DNA of 29,032 nt, from NCBI GenBank assembly GCA_021617435.1, contig JAJWCP010000004.1:1-29032 (forward strand). Direction: 5' to 3'. A program made the position numbers and the translations under genes. Position 1 is the first letter of the stretch; every line of letters begins with the position of its first letter. Source of the DNA: Pseudomonadota bacterium. Its GTDB lineage: Bacteria > Pseudomonadota > Alphaproteobacteria > RF32 > CAG-239. The notes under the pieces are model-generated. The model saw only the letters and a program-made list of their open reading frames with translations. It did not search any database and was not told where the DNA came from. Shown piece by piece: positions 17,060 through 24,139 of this stretch.

Positions 17060-18121
17060 ATGGACACGATTTTAACGGGTGACAGACCCACCGGAAAATT
17101 ACATTTAGGCCACTATGTCGGCTCATTAAAGCGCCGTGTTGAAATGCAAAACAGCGGCAAATATCACAATATTTATATCATGATTGCCGACGCTCAGGCT
17201 TTAACCGACAACGCCGATGACATCAACAAAGTTCGCACCCACATTTCAGAAGTTGCGCTTGACTATTTGGCTTGCGGGCTTGACCCTCAAAAATCAACCA
17301 TCTTTATTCAGTCGCAAATTCCGGAGCTGTGCGAGCTTTCATTCTACTACATGAATTTGGTAACCTTATCTCGCCTGCAGCGCAATCCGACGGTTAAAAA
17401 CGAAATTCATATGCGCGGCTTTAAGCAAAGCATTCCGGTCGGATTTTTAACCTACCCGATTAGTCAGGCTGCCGACATCACGGCTTTTAAGGCAAATCTT
17501 GTTCCGGTAGGCGAAGATCAACTCCCCATGATTGAACAAACCCGCGAAATTGTGCGCTCGTTCAACACCGTTTACCGTCCGGTTTTGGTTGAGCCGACTG
17601 CCGTTCTGCCTGAAAGCAGCATCTGCTCGCGCCTTCCGGGGCTTGACGGCGCCGCTAAAATGAGCAAATCGTTGGGCAACTGTATTTATCTTTCCGATTC
17701 GTCAAACGACATTAAGAAAAAAGTGCAGAGCATGTTCACCGACCCCACTCATTTGCGGGTTGAAGACCCCGGCCACACGGAGAATAATCCGGTCTTTATT
17801 TATCTTGACGCTTTTTGCAAAGACGAACATTTTGCCGCTTTTCTGCCTGCTTACCAAAATTTGGCGGAACTGAAGGCTCATTACCAAAAAGGCGGATTGG
17901 GCGACAGCGTGGTTAAGCGCTTTTTGAATGAAATTTTGCAAAATGAATTAAAACCGATTCGCGAAAAGCGCGAGCAACTGGCCTCCGATATCGGCGAAAT
18001 TTTCAGCATGTTGCAAAGCGGAAGCTTAAAGGCGCGCGAAACCGCCTCAAATACTTTGCATGATGTTAAGTCTGCCATGGGTATTGATTATTTTAACAGT
18101 AACTTATTGTTTAAAAAATAA
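17060..18121 (+). CDS. trpS: Tryptophan-tRNA ligase (TrpRS)
   Basis: Class I synthetase that charges tRNA-Trp. The 353-residue protein starts with the family hallmark TGDRPTGKLHLGHYVGS, whose HLGH is the HIGH motif. It carries the KMSKS loop as AAKMSKSLGN near residue 200. Conserved internal features include the dimer and tryptophan-pocket segments around GEDQ and TYPISQAAD. Length is that of bacterial TrpRS. An AAGGAG site precedes the ATG. It is first in a run of translation genes. A weak hairpin behind the stop and a new promoter suggest that rpmI onward can also be transcribed separately. Confidence 0.96.
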   Translation: MDTILTGDRPTGKLHLGHYVGSLKRRVEMQNSGKYHNIYIMIADAQALTDNADDINKVRTHISEVALDYLACGLDPQKSTIFIQSQIPELCELSFYYMNLVTLSRLQRNPTVKNEIHMRGFKQSIPVGFLTYPISQAADITAFKANLVPVGEDQLPMIEQTREIVRSFNTVYRPVLVEPTAVLPESSICSRLPGLDGAAKMSKSLGNCIYLSDSSNDIKKKVQSMFTDPTHLRVEDPGHTENNPVFIYLDAFCKDEHFAAFLPAYQNLAELKAHYQKGGLGDSVVKRFLNEILQNELKPIREKREQLASDIGEIFSMLQSGSLKARETASNTLHDVKSAMGIDYFNSNLLFKK

Positions 18122-18133
18122 ATCCGGCAATGT

Positions 18134-18162
18134 TGCAAGCGCCAAAATTTTGCTTGCATTTT
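18134..18162 (+). terminator. Weak terminator behind trpS
   Basis: TGCAAGC (18134-18140) pairs with GCTTGCA (18152-18158) across an 11-base loop and is followed by TTTT. The stem is short and the U-run brief, so termination is likely partial. The right arm overlaps the -35 box of the next promoter. Confidence 0.45.
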
Positions 18163-18182
18163 AAAACACAAAAGAGTATATA
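18154..18182 (+). promoter_or_regulatory. Putative promoter for rpmI-rplT-pheST
   Basis: TTGCAT (18154-18159), a 17-base spacer and TATATA (18177-18182) match consensus at 3 and 4 of 6 positions. An alternative -10, TATACT, lies at 18179-18184. It sits about 80 bases before the rpmI ATG. Confidence 0.45.
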
Positions 18183-18187
18183 CTTGC

Positions 18188-18262
18188 TTTGAACGAGTGG
18201 CTCGGGCTGTTTGGCATGCCTGACCGCTTAAATATTAATCCATTTTCAGAAAGGATTTTAAA
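18188..18262 (+). promoter_or_regulatory. 5' leader of rpmI-rplT, possible L20 control region
   Basis: The leader of about 75 bases holds a small stem (CGAG 18194-18197 with CTCG 18201-18204) and the palindrome GGCATGCC (18213-18220). In many bacteria ribosomal protein L20 represses its own operon by binding the leader, so such control is plausible here. I cannot show the L20 site from sequence alone. Confidence 0.25.
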
Positions 18263-18460
18263 ATGCCTAAATTAAAATCAAAAAGTGCCGCCAAGAAACG
18301 CTTCAGCGTTACCGGAACCGGCAAAATTAAAAGAAATTATGCATTTAAGAGACACTGCCTCTTCTGCAAATCTCAGAAAATGAAAAGACAGGCTCGCGGC
18401 TCCGTTTTATTGAACGAAGCTGATGTTCAGATTGTCAAAAAGTTTTTACCGTATTTGTAA
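18263..18460 (+). CDS. rpmI: 50S ribosomal protein L35
   Basis: Small basic protein of the large ribosomal subunit, 65 residues, the usual length. The N-terminus MPKLKSKSAAKKRFSVTGTG and the central RRNY/KRNYAFKRH-type stretch are the family signature, and the end KKFLPYL is typical. An AAAGGA site is placed seven bases before the ATG. It lies 13 bases before rplT, the conserved partner. infC, which usually precedes rpmI, is not here. Confidence 0.96.
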   Translation: MPKLKSKSAAKKRFSVTGTGKIKRNYAFKRHCLFCKSQKMKRQARGSVLLNEADVQIVKKFLPYL

Positions 18461-18473
18461 GGAGGATTAAGAT

Positions 18474-18833
18474 ATGTCACGCGTTAAAAGAGGTATGACC
18501 GCTCATGCTCGCCACAAGAAAATTCTTGGTATGGCCAAAGGTTACACCGGTCGTAATAAAAATGTATTCAGAGTTGCTGTTGAAAAGGTTGAAAAAGGTT
18601 TGCAATATGCTTACCGTGACCGCCGCGCAAAGAAAAGAAGTTTCCGCGCGTTGTGGATTCAGCGTATTAATGCCGCAACCCGTCTGCATGATATGACTTA
18701 TTCCCGATTTATCAGCGGGCTCGTTAAAGCCGGCATCGAACTTGACCGTAAAGTTCTCGCTGATATCGCTTTAAAAGAGCCCCAAGCTTTTGCTAAACTG
18801 GTAGATTCTGCCAAAGCGGCTCTTAAAAAATAA
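18474..18833 (+). CDS. rplT: 50S ribosomal protein L20
   Basis: RNA-binding protein needed early in assembly of the large subunit. At 119 residues it has the normal length. It begins MSRVKRGMTAHARHKKILG and contains the conserved KGYTGR segment and the helical RDRRAKKRSFRALWIQRINAA core. A strong AAGGAGG site precedes the ATG. In other bacteria L20 also represses translation of its own operon. A hairpin resembling an attenuator stands between this gene and pheS. Confidence 0.97.
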   Translation: MSRVKRGMTAHARHKKILGMAKGYTGRNKNVFRVAVEKVEKGLQYAYRDRRAKKRSFRALWIQRINAATRLHDMTYSRFISGLVKAGIELDRKVLADIALKEPQAFAKLVDSAKAALKK

Positions 18834-18865
18834 GCACAGATACAGTAATATCATAAAAACTAAGT

Positions 18866-18902
18866 AAAAGAGCTCTCTTGGCAATCCAAGTCGGCTCTTT
18901 TT
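18866..18902 (+). terminator. Terminator or attenuator between rplT and pheS
   Basis: AAAGAGC (18867-18873) pairs with GCTCTTT (18894-18900), and CTTGG (18877-18881) pairs with CCAAG (18886-18890), separated by small internal loops and followed by a T-run to 18902. The pheS ATG starts only 19 bases later. No promoter fits between, so pheST transcription must pass through it. That suggests partial termination or attenuation. Confidence 0.7.
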
Positions 18903-18921
18903 ACGTATAAAGGTTAAAATA

Positions 18922-20031
18922 ATGGAAGATTTAGAAAGTCTGAAAACACAAATTTTGCACAGCATCAACGAGGCTCAAGACATTAAATCATTAGACGAAG
19001 TCAGAGTTTCCGCCATGGGCAAAAAAGGTACTATTACCGAAAAATTAAAAGGATTGGGAGCTTTATCTCCGGCAGAAAAAGCTGATTTCGGTAAAAAAAT
19101 TAACATTTTAAAAAGCGAAGTTGAAACGGCGTTAACTGCCCGCAAAGAAATTTTGGCAACCGCCGAATTAAACCAAAAGCTCGCGGCTGAAAAAATTGAC
19201 GTCACGCTGCCGATTCGCCCTGAAGTTCAGGGACGTATTCACCCTGTTTCCAAAATTTATGAAGAAGTTGTCGCTATTTTCGGGCAAATGGGCTTTGAAG
19301 TTGCCGAAGGACCGGATATTGAAGACCAGTTTCATAACTTTAACGCCCTTAATATGCCAGCCAACCACCCTGCCCGCCAAATGCAGGATACTTTCTATCT
19401 TCCGCACGATGCTAACGAAGCGTTTGACATGGATAAATCGTATGTTATCCGCACTCACACTTCCGGCATGCAAATTCGCACCATGGAAAACAAAAAACCG
19501 CCGATTCGCATTATTGCTCCGGGGCGCACATATCGTTCCGACTATGACGCCACTCACACCCCGATGTTTCATCAGGTAGAAGGCTTGGTTATTGATAAAA
19601 CTACCACCATGGCCAACTTAAAAGGCTGCTTGTATGACTTTGTTAAAGCCTTTTTTGAACTTGATGAAATTCCGGTACGTTACCGTCCGTCATACTTTCC
19701 GTTTACCGAACCTTCCGCCGAGCTTGACATCGGTTGCTTAAAGACCAAAAACGAGCTTAAAATCGGCGCCGGCAATGATTGGCTTGAAATTTTAGGTTGC
19801 GGCATGGTTCACCCCAATGTGTTAAAAGCCGGCGGCATTGACCCTGATGAATATCAAGGATTCGCGTTCGGCGTGGGCATTGACCGCTTAGCCATGCTCA
19901 AATACGGCATTCCGGATTTACGCACATTTTTTGAATCTGATGTTCGTTGGTTAAAAAATTACGGTTTTGCGCCGCTTGACTTTTCATCTATGACCGGCGG
20001 ATTAAGCAATAACGGAGGATTAACACGATGA
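18922..20031 (+). CDS. pheS: Phenylalanine-tRNA ligase alpha subunit
   Basis: Catalytic subunit of the alpha2-beta2 PheRS, a class II synthetase. The 369-residue product has an N-terminal coiled-coil arm (about 1-90) that contacts tRNA-Phe, followed by the class II core. Motif 2 lies in GRTYRSDYDATHTPMFHQVEG, and motif 3 is GFAFGVGIDRLAMLKYGI near the C-terminus. The phenylalanine pocket segment RPSYFPFTEPSAE is intact. An AAAGG site lies about eight bases before the ATG. The stop overlaps the pheT ATG as ATGA, so the two subunits are translationally coupled. The C-terminal tail (SSMTGGLSNNGGLTR) is slightly longer than usual. Confidence 0.97.
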   Translation: MEDLESLKTQILHSINEAQDIKSLDEVRVSAMGKKGTITEKLKGLGALSPAEKADFGKKINILKSEVETALTARKEILATAELNQKLAAEKIDVTLPIRPEVQGRIHPVSKIYEEVVAIFGQMGFEVAEGPDIEDQFHNFNALNMPANHPARQMQDTFYLPHDANEAFDMDKSYVIRTHTSGMQIRTMENKKPPIRIIAPGRTYRSDYDATHTPMFHQVEGLVIDKTTTMANLKGCLYDFVKAFFELDEIPVRYRPSYFPFTEPSAELDIGCLKTKNELKIGAGNDWLEILGCGMVHPNVLKAGGIDPDEYQGFAFGVGIDRLAMLKYGIPDLRTFFESDVRWLKNYGFAPLDFSSMTGGLSNNGGLTR

Positions 20032-22421
20032 AATTCACTTTATCATGGCTTAAAGAGCATCTTGACACCGCTGCTGATGTCAACACCATTGCCGAAACCT
20101 TAACCAAAATCGGACTTGAGGTTGAAGAAGTCATCAATCCGGCAGAACATTTGCATGGCTTTATCACCGCTCGTGCCGAAAATGTTGCCATGCACCCCGA
20201 TTCGGATCATCTGCATGTATTAACCGTCAACACCGGTTCTGAAAAATTACAGGTGGTTTGCGGCGCTCCTAACATGAAAGAAGGTTTAATCGGTATTTTT
20301 GCTCCGGTCGGAACCTTAATTCCGTGCTATAACGAAGTTTTAAAAGTCGGCAAAATCCGCGGCACCGAGAGCTTTGGCATGATGTGCTCCGAAAAAGAAC
20401 TCGGCGTTGGCGAAGACCACACCGGAATTATTGAGCTTCCGGCAAACACCGCTTTAGGACTGCCTGCCGAACAAGTTCTTAACATTGATCCGGTTATTGA
20501 GGTTTCAATCACTCCCAACCGCGCCGAATGTTTAGGCGTGCGCGGCATTGCGCGTGATTTGGCGGCCGCCGGATTAGGCACCTTAAAACCGCTTAAAATC
20601 CATGAAGTTAAAGGCTCGTATAAAAGCCCCGTTTCCGTTAAGGTTGAATGCCCTGACGCCTGCCCGACTTATACCGGACGTTACATTAAAGGCGTAAACA
20701 ACAAAGCGCAAACTCCTAAATGGATGAAAGACCGCTTAACCGCCATCGGCTTGCGCTCCATTTCGCCGCTTGTTGATATTACCAACTACATCAATTATGA
20801 TTTGGCGCGCCCGTTGCACGTTTTTGACGCCGACAAACTCTGTGGCAACATCACGGTCAGAATGTGCCATGACGGCGAAAAATTCACCTCATTGGAAGAA
20901 AAAGAATACGCCCTTGACAATCAGTCATTAGGCATTTGCGACGACGCCGGCATTCAGTGCTTGGGCGGCATTATGGGCGGCGCCGAAAAAGGCTGCTTGC
21001 CCGAAACCACCAACGTGTTTTTGGAATGCGCATTGTTTAAGCCCGAATGCATTGCCCGCACCGGACGTAAATTTGCCATTGAGTCCGATTCGCGCTATCG
21101 TTATGAACGCTGGGTTGACCCTAAATCAAATATTTCCGGCTCTGATTACGCCACACAGATGATTTTAGACATTTGCGGCGGCGAAGCTTCTGAAATTGAA
21201 GTTTGCGGCTCTGAAGATGTTAAAGAACGGGTTGCTTATATCCGTCCGTCACGGCTTAAAAACTTTATCGGACTTGATGTTTCCGCTGAAAAAATCACCG
21301 AAATTTTAAATCATCTCGGTTTCAAAACCTCAAACGAAGGCGATAAAATTAAAGCCGTTTCGCCAACCTGGCGCGGCGATATTGAAGGCGAGCATGATTT
21401 GGTTGAAGAAGTTGTCCGCATGATTGGGCTTGATGAAATTCCGGCGGAAAGCCTGCCGCATGACAAATTCCCCAAACAGGTTTTAACTCCGCGGCAAATG
21501 AACATCGTTACCGTTAAACATGAGCTTGCCTCGCGCGGCATGTATGAAACCGTAACTTGGAGCTTTACCGATTCGGAAATTGCCGGCACCTTCCACAAAA
21601 ACAATCAGCCTGAAAAAATTTTGTTGCAAAACCCGATTGCGGCGGACTTAAATGAAATGCGCCCGTCATTACTGCCTAACCTGTTGCTCGGCGCCAAAAA
21701 CAACATTGCCCGCGGCTACGGCAATATATCAATTTTTGAGGTCGGACCCGAATTTTTCGGCCGTCACCCCAATGAGCAAATGACGGTTGCCGCCGGCATC
21801 AGAATCGGCTTAACCGGCAAAAAAGATTGGTCTGGCGCTTCTCGCAGTTTTGATGCTTTTGACGTTAAAGCCGATGCGATTGCCGCTATCGCCGCCGCCA
21901 AAGGTCCGTTTGAAAACCCGCAGATTACTACTGACGCTCCGGCTTATTATCACCCCGGACGCAGCGGCGCTTTGCGTTTGGGCAAAAATGTTTTGGCATA
22001 TTTTGGCGAATTGCACCCTGCCGTTACCAAAAAACTGGGCATAAAAGGCCGAGTAATGGCGTTTGAAGTATATCTTGATAACATTCCGCTGCCGCGCGGC
22101 GGTCATGACAAAGCCAAAAAGAAATTGGAACTTTCGCAATTTCAACCGGTAGATAAAGATTTGGCATTTGTGGTCAATAAAGACGTTACCGCCGCCAATA
22201 TTTTAGCCGCGGCTAAAAATGCTGATCGCAATTATATCAGCGATGTGCGGATTTTTGATATTTACGAAGGCGAAAATCTTCCGGCTGATAAAAAATCGGT
22301 GGCTTTGAGCATTACATTCCAACCCAAAGAACAAACCTTTACCGATAAAGATATTGAAAATCTGATGAATAAAGTTATTAACGAAGTCGGCAAAAAAACC
22401 GGCGGAGAATTAAGAAATTAA
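20028..22421 (+). CDS. pheT: Phenylalanine-tRNA ligase beta subunit
   Basis: Partner of PheS; it binds tRNA-Phe and edits Tyr-tRNA-Phe. The 797-residue length and domain order are standard. These are the N-terminal MKFTLSWLKEHL, the EMAP/OB-type tRNA-binding domain (about 40-150, with HPDSDHLHVLTV), the B3/B4 editing domain (about 210-375), the B5 domain (about 400-475), the catalytic-like core, and the C-terminal ferredoxin-fold anticodon-binding domain (about 700-797, with the FQPVDKDLAFVV start). GGAGG stands in the end of pheS before the overlapping ATG. proS follows after 10 bases. Firm call. Confidence 0.97.
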   Translation: MKFTLSWLKEHLDTAADVNTIAETLTKIGLEVEEVINPAEHLHGFITARAENVAMHPDSDHLHVLTVNTGSEKLQVVCGAPNMKEGLIGIFAPVGTLIPCYNEVLKVGKIRGTESFGMMCSEKELGVGEDHTGIIELPANTALGLPAEQVLNIDPVIEVSITPNRAECLGVRGIARDLAAAGLGTLKPLKIHEVKGSYKSPVSVKVECPDACPTYTGRYIKGVNNKAQTPKWMKDRLTAIGLRSISPLVDITNYINYDLARPLHVFDADKLCGNITVRMCHDGEKFTSLEEKEYALDNQSLGICDDAGIQCLGGIMGGAEKGCLPETTNVFLECALFKPECIARTGRKFAIESDSRYRYERWVDPKSNISGSDYATQMILDICGGEASEIEVCGSEDVKERVAYIRPSRLKNFIGLDVSAEKITEILNHLGFKTSNEGDKIKAVSPTWRGDIEGEHDLVEEVVRMIGLDEIPAESLPHDKFPKQVLTPRQMNIVTVKHELASRGMYETVTWSFTDSEIAGTFHKNNQPEKILLQNPIAADLNEMRPSLLPNLLLGAKNNIARGYGNISIFEVGPEFFGRHPNEQMTVAAGIRIGLTGKKDWSGASRSFDAFDVKADAIAAIAAAKGPFENPQITTDAPAYYHPGRSGALRLGKNVLAYFGELHPAVTKKLGIKGRVMAFEVYLDNIPLPRGGHDKAKKKLELSQFQPVDKDLAFVVNKDVTAANILAAAKNADRNYISDVRIFDIYEGENLPADKKSVALSITFQPKEQTFTDKDIENLMNKVINEVGKKTGGELRN

Positions 22422-22431
22422 GGAAAAGATT

Positions 22432-23949
22432 ATGGCACTTAAAATAAACCGAAAAACCAACTATCCCGAATGGTATCAGGCCGTTGTGGCCGAAGCCGAC
22501 ATGGCGGAAAACTCCGTTTCTCCGGGGTGCATGGTCATCAAACCGTGGGGATACGGCATTTGGGATTGCATCCGTGAAGCTTTTGACTGCGAGTTTAAAG
22601 CAACCGGACATGAAAACGCTTATTTTCCGCTGTTTATTCCGCTCTCCTTCTTTCAAAAAGAGGCTGAGCACGTTGAAGGATTCGCCAAAGAAATGGCGGT
22701 TGTAACTCACTCGCGTTTAACCATGAAAGACGGCAAATTAACCCCCGATTCGGAACTTGATGAACCGTTAATCGTACGCCCGACCAGCGAAACCATTATT
22801 GCCGATTCGTTTTCAAAATGGATTAAATCATACCGCGACCTGCCGGTTTTGATTAATCAGTGGGCAAACGTAGTGCGTTGGGAAATGCGCCCGCGTCTGT
22901 TTTTACGCACGCGTGAATTTTTGTGGCAGGAAGGACACACCGCCCACGCCACCGCGCAAGAAGCTGAGGCTGAAACCAAACAGATGCTTGAAGTTTACCG
23001 CAAAGTTGCGGAAGATATTTTAGCCATGCCGGTTATTGCCGGCCGCAAGCCCGAGCATGAAAAATTCCCCGGCGCGATTGACACCTACTGCATTGAAGCG
23101 ATGATGCAGGACGGCAAAGCCCTACAAGCCGGAACCTCGCACTTTTTAGGGCAGAATTTTGCCAAATCCGCCAACATTACCTTTATCAACAAGGATAACA
23201 AGCCGGAATACGCTTACACTACCTCATGGGGCGTTTCAACCCGTTTAATCGGCGGCGTTATCATGACCCATGCCGATGACGAAGGCATGGTTGTTCCGCC
23301 TGCCATTGCGCCATATCAGGTTGTTATTGTTCCGGTAATCAAAAAGCCGGAAGATGAAGAAAAAGTTATGGCTTATATCAACAGCTTAACACAACAGTTA
23401 AGCAAGCAAACCGCCTTTGGCAAAAATATCAGAATTAAAACTGACAAACGCAACAAGTCAAGCGTTGACAAGTTTTGGGAATGGACCCGCAAAGGCGCTC
23501 CGGTTATTTGTGAAATAGGTCCGCGTGATGTTGAATCAGGCGGCATGATGATTCGCGAGCGCTTAAAGCTTGGAACACCTGAAGGCAAAGAGCCTGTTAA
23601 ATCCGCTGAATTTATTGCCAATATCGGTGAGCGCTTACAAAACATTCAGCACAATATGTTCGCCAAAGCCAAGCAGCGTTTGCTTGATAATATCCGCACC
23701 GACATTACCGCGCCGGAAGCGTTTAAGGCTTATTTTGCTCAAAACAATGAGTGGATTGAAGACGGCAAGCATGGCAAAGTTGCTTTTGTTCGCGGTAAAT
23801 GGAACGCCAAACCCGAAACGGAAGAAATTTTAAAAGCCATGAAAATAACCATTCGCTGCATTCCGTTTGACCAAAGCGGAACTACCGGCAAATGCTTATT
23901 AACCGGCGATGACGCCACTTTAGACGTTATTTACGCCCGCTCATATTAG
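22432..23949 (+). CDS. proS: Proline-tRNA ligase, archaeal/eukaryotic-like type
   Basis: Class II synthetase that charges tRNA-Pro. At 505 residues without the bacterial editing insertion, it belongs to the archaeal/eukaryotic-like (type 3) branch. It starts with NYPEWYQAVVAEADMAE and has RPTSET at 116-121. Motif 2 reads RWEMRPRLFLRTREFLWQEGHT (149-170), where the bacterial type has a different sequence. The C-terminus ends in a conserved Tyr (IYARSY). The C-terminal zinc-type domain keeps two cysteines (RCIPF and GKCLLTG); the first pair of the four-Cys site seems replaced by RGKWNA. It is 10 bases behind pheT with an AAGGA site. A terminator follows. Identity is firm; horizontal origin is inferred. 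Confidence 0.95.
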   Translation: MALKINRKTNYPEWYQAVVAEADMAENSVSPGCMVIKPWGYGIWDCIREAFDCEFKATGHENAYFPLFIPLSFFQKEAEHVEGFAKEMAVVTHSRLTMKDGKLTPDSELDEPLIVRPTSETIIADSFSKWIKSYRDLPVLINQWANVVRWEMRPRLFLRTREFLWQEGHTAHATAQEAEAETKQMLEVYRKVAEDILAMPVIAGRKPEHEKFPGAIDTYCIEAMMQDGKALQAGTSHFLGQNFAKSANITFINKDNKPEYAYTTSWGVSTRLIGGVIMTHADDEGMVVPPAIAPYQVVIVPVIKKPEDEEKVMAYINSLTQQLSKQTAFGKNIRIKTDKRNKSSVDKFWEWTRKGAPVICEIGPRDVESGGMMIRERLKLGTPEGKEPVKSAEFIANIGERLQNIQHNMFAKAKQRLLDNIRTDITAPEAFKAYFAQNNEWIEDGKHGKVAFVRGKWNAKPETEEILKAMKITIRCIPFDQSGTTGKCLLTGDDATLDVIYARSY

Positions 23950-23968
23950 GCATTAAACAATTCCTCTT

Positions 23969-24001
23969 AAAAGGAGCTGTAAACAAAACAGCTCCTTTTT
24001 T
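23969..24001 (+). terminator. Intrinsic terminator behind proS
   Basis: AAAAGGAGCTGT (23969-23980) pairs perfectly with ACAGCTCCTTTT (23988-23999) across a seven-base loop and is followed by more T. It ends the translation-gene block. Confidence 0.92.
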
Positions 24002-24016
24002 ATTATTTTCCTCTTG

Positions 24017-24053
24017 TAATATAATCCAAATTAGTCTAATCCGGATTATATTA
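24017..24053. repeat. 37-base nested palindrome
   Basis: The outer arms TAATATAATCC (24017-24027) and GGATTATATTA (24043-24053) are exact complements. The inner arms ATTAG (24030-24034) and CTAAT (24036-24040) also pair, around a single central T at 24035. Only two bases on each side (AA and CC) break the symmetry. It lies between the proS and pilus terminators and is not followed by a T-run. Confidence 0.7.
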
Positions 24054-24085
24054 ACGATATGCTTTTGATTTTTTGTATTTATATA

Positions 24086-24123
24086 TTCAAAAAAACAGCC
24101 TCTGATTTAAGCAGAGGCTGTTT
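24086..24123 (-). terminator. Intrinsic terminator of the pilus module
   Basis: AAACAGCCTCTG (24093-24104) pairs with CAGAGGCTGTTT (24112-24123) around a seven-base loop. On the minus strand a run of seven T follows the stem. It lies 16 bases behind the stop of the large pilin-like gene. Confidence 0.92.
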
Positions 24124-24139
24124 GGTTTTTGTGTGCCGA

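Noticed and set aside
19168..19579. Frames of over 120 codons on both strands inside pheS
   Set aside because: They overlap the conserved class II catalytic core of pheS and show no family features; they are reading-frame shadows.
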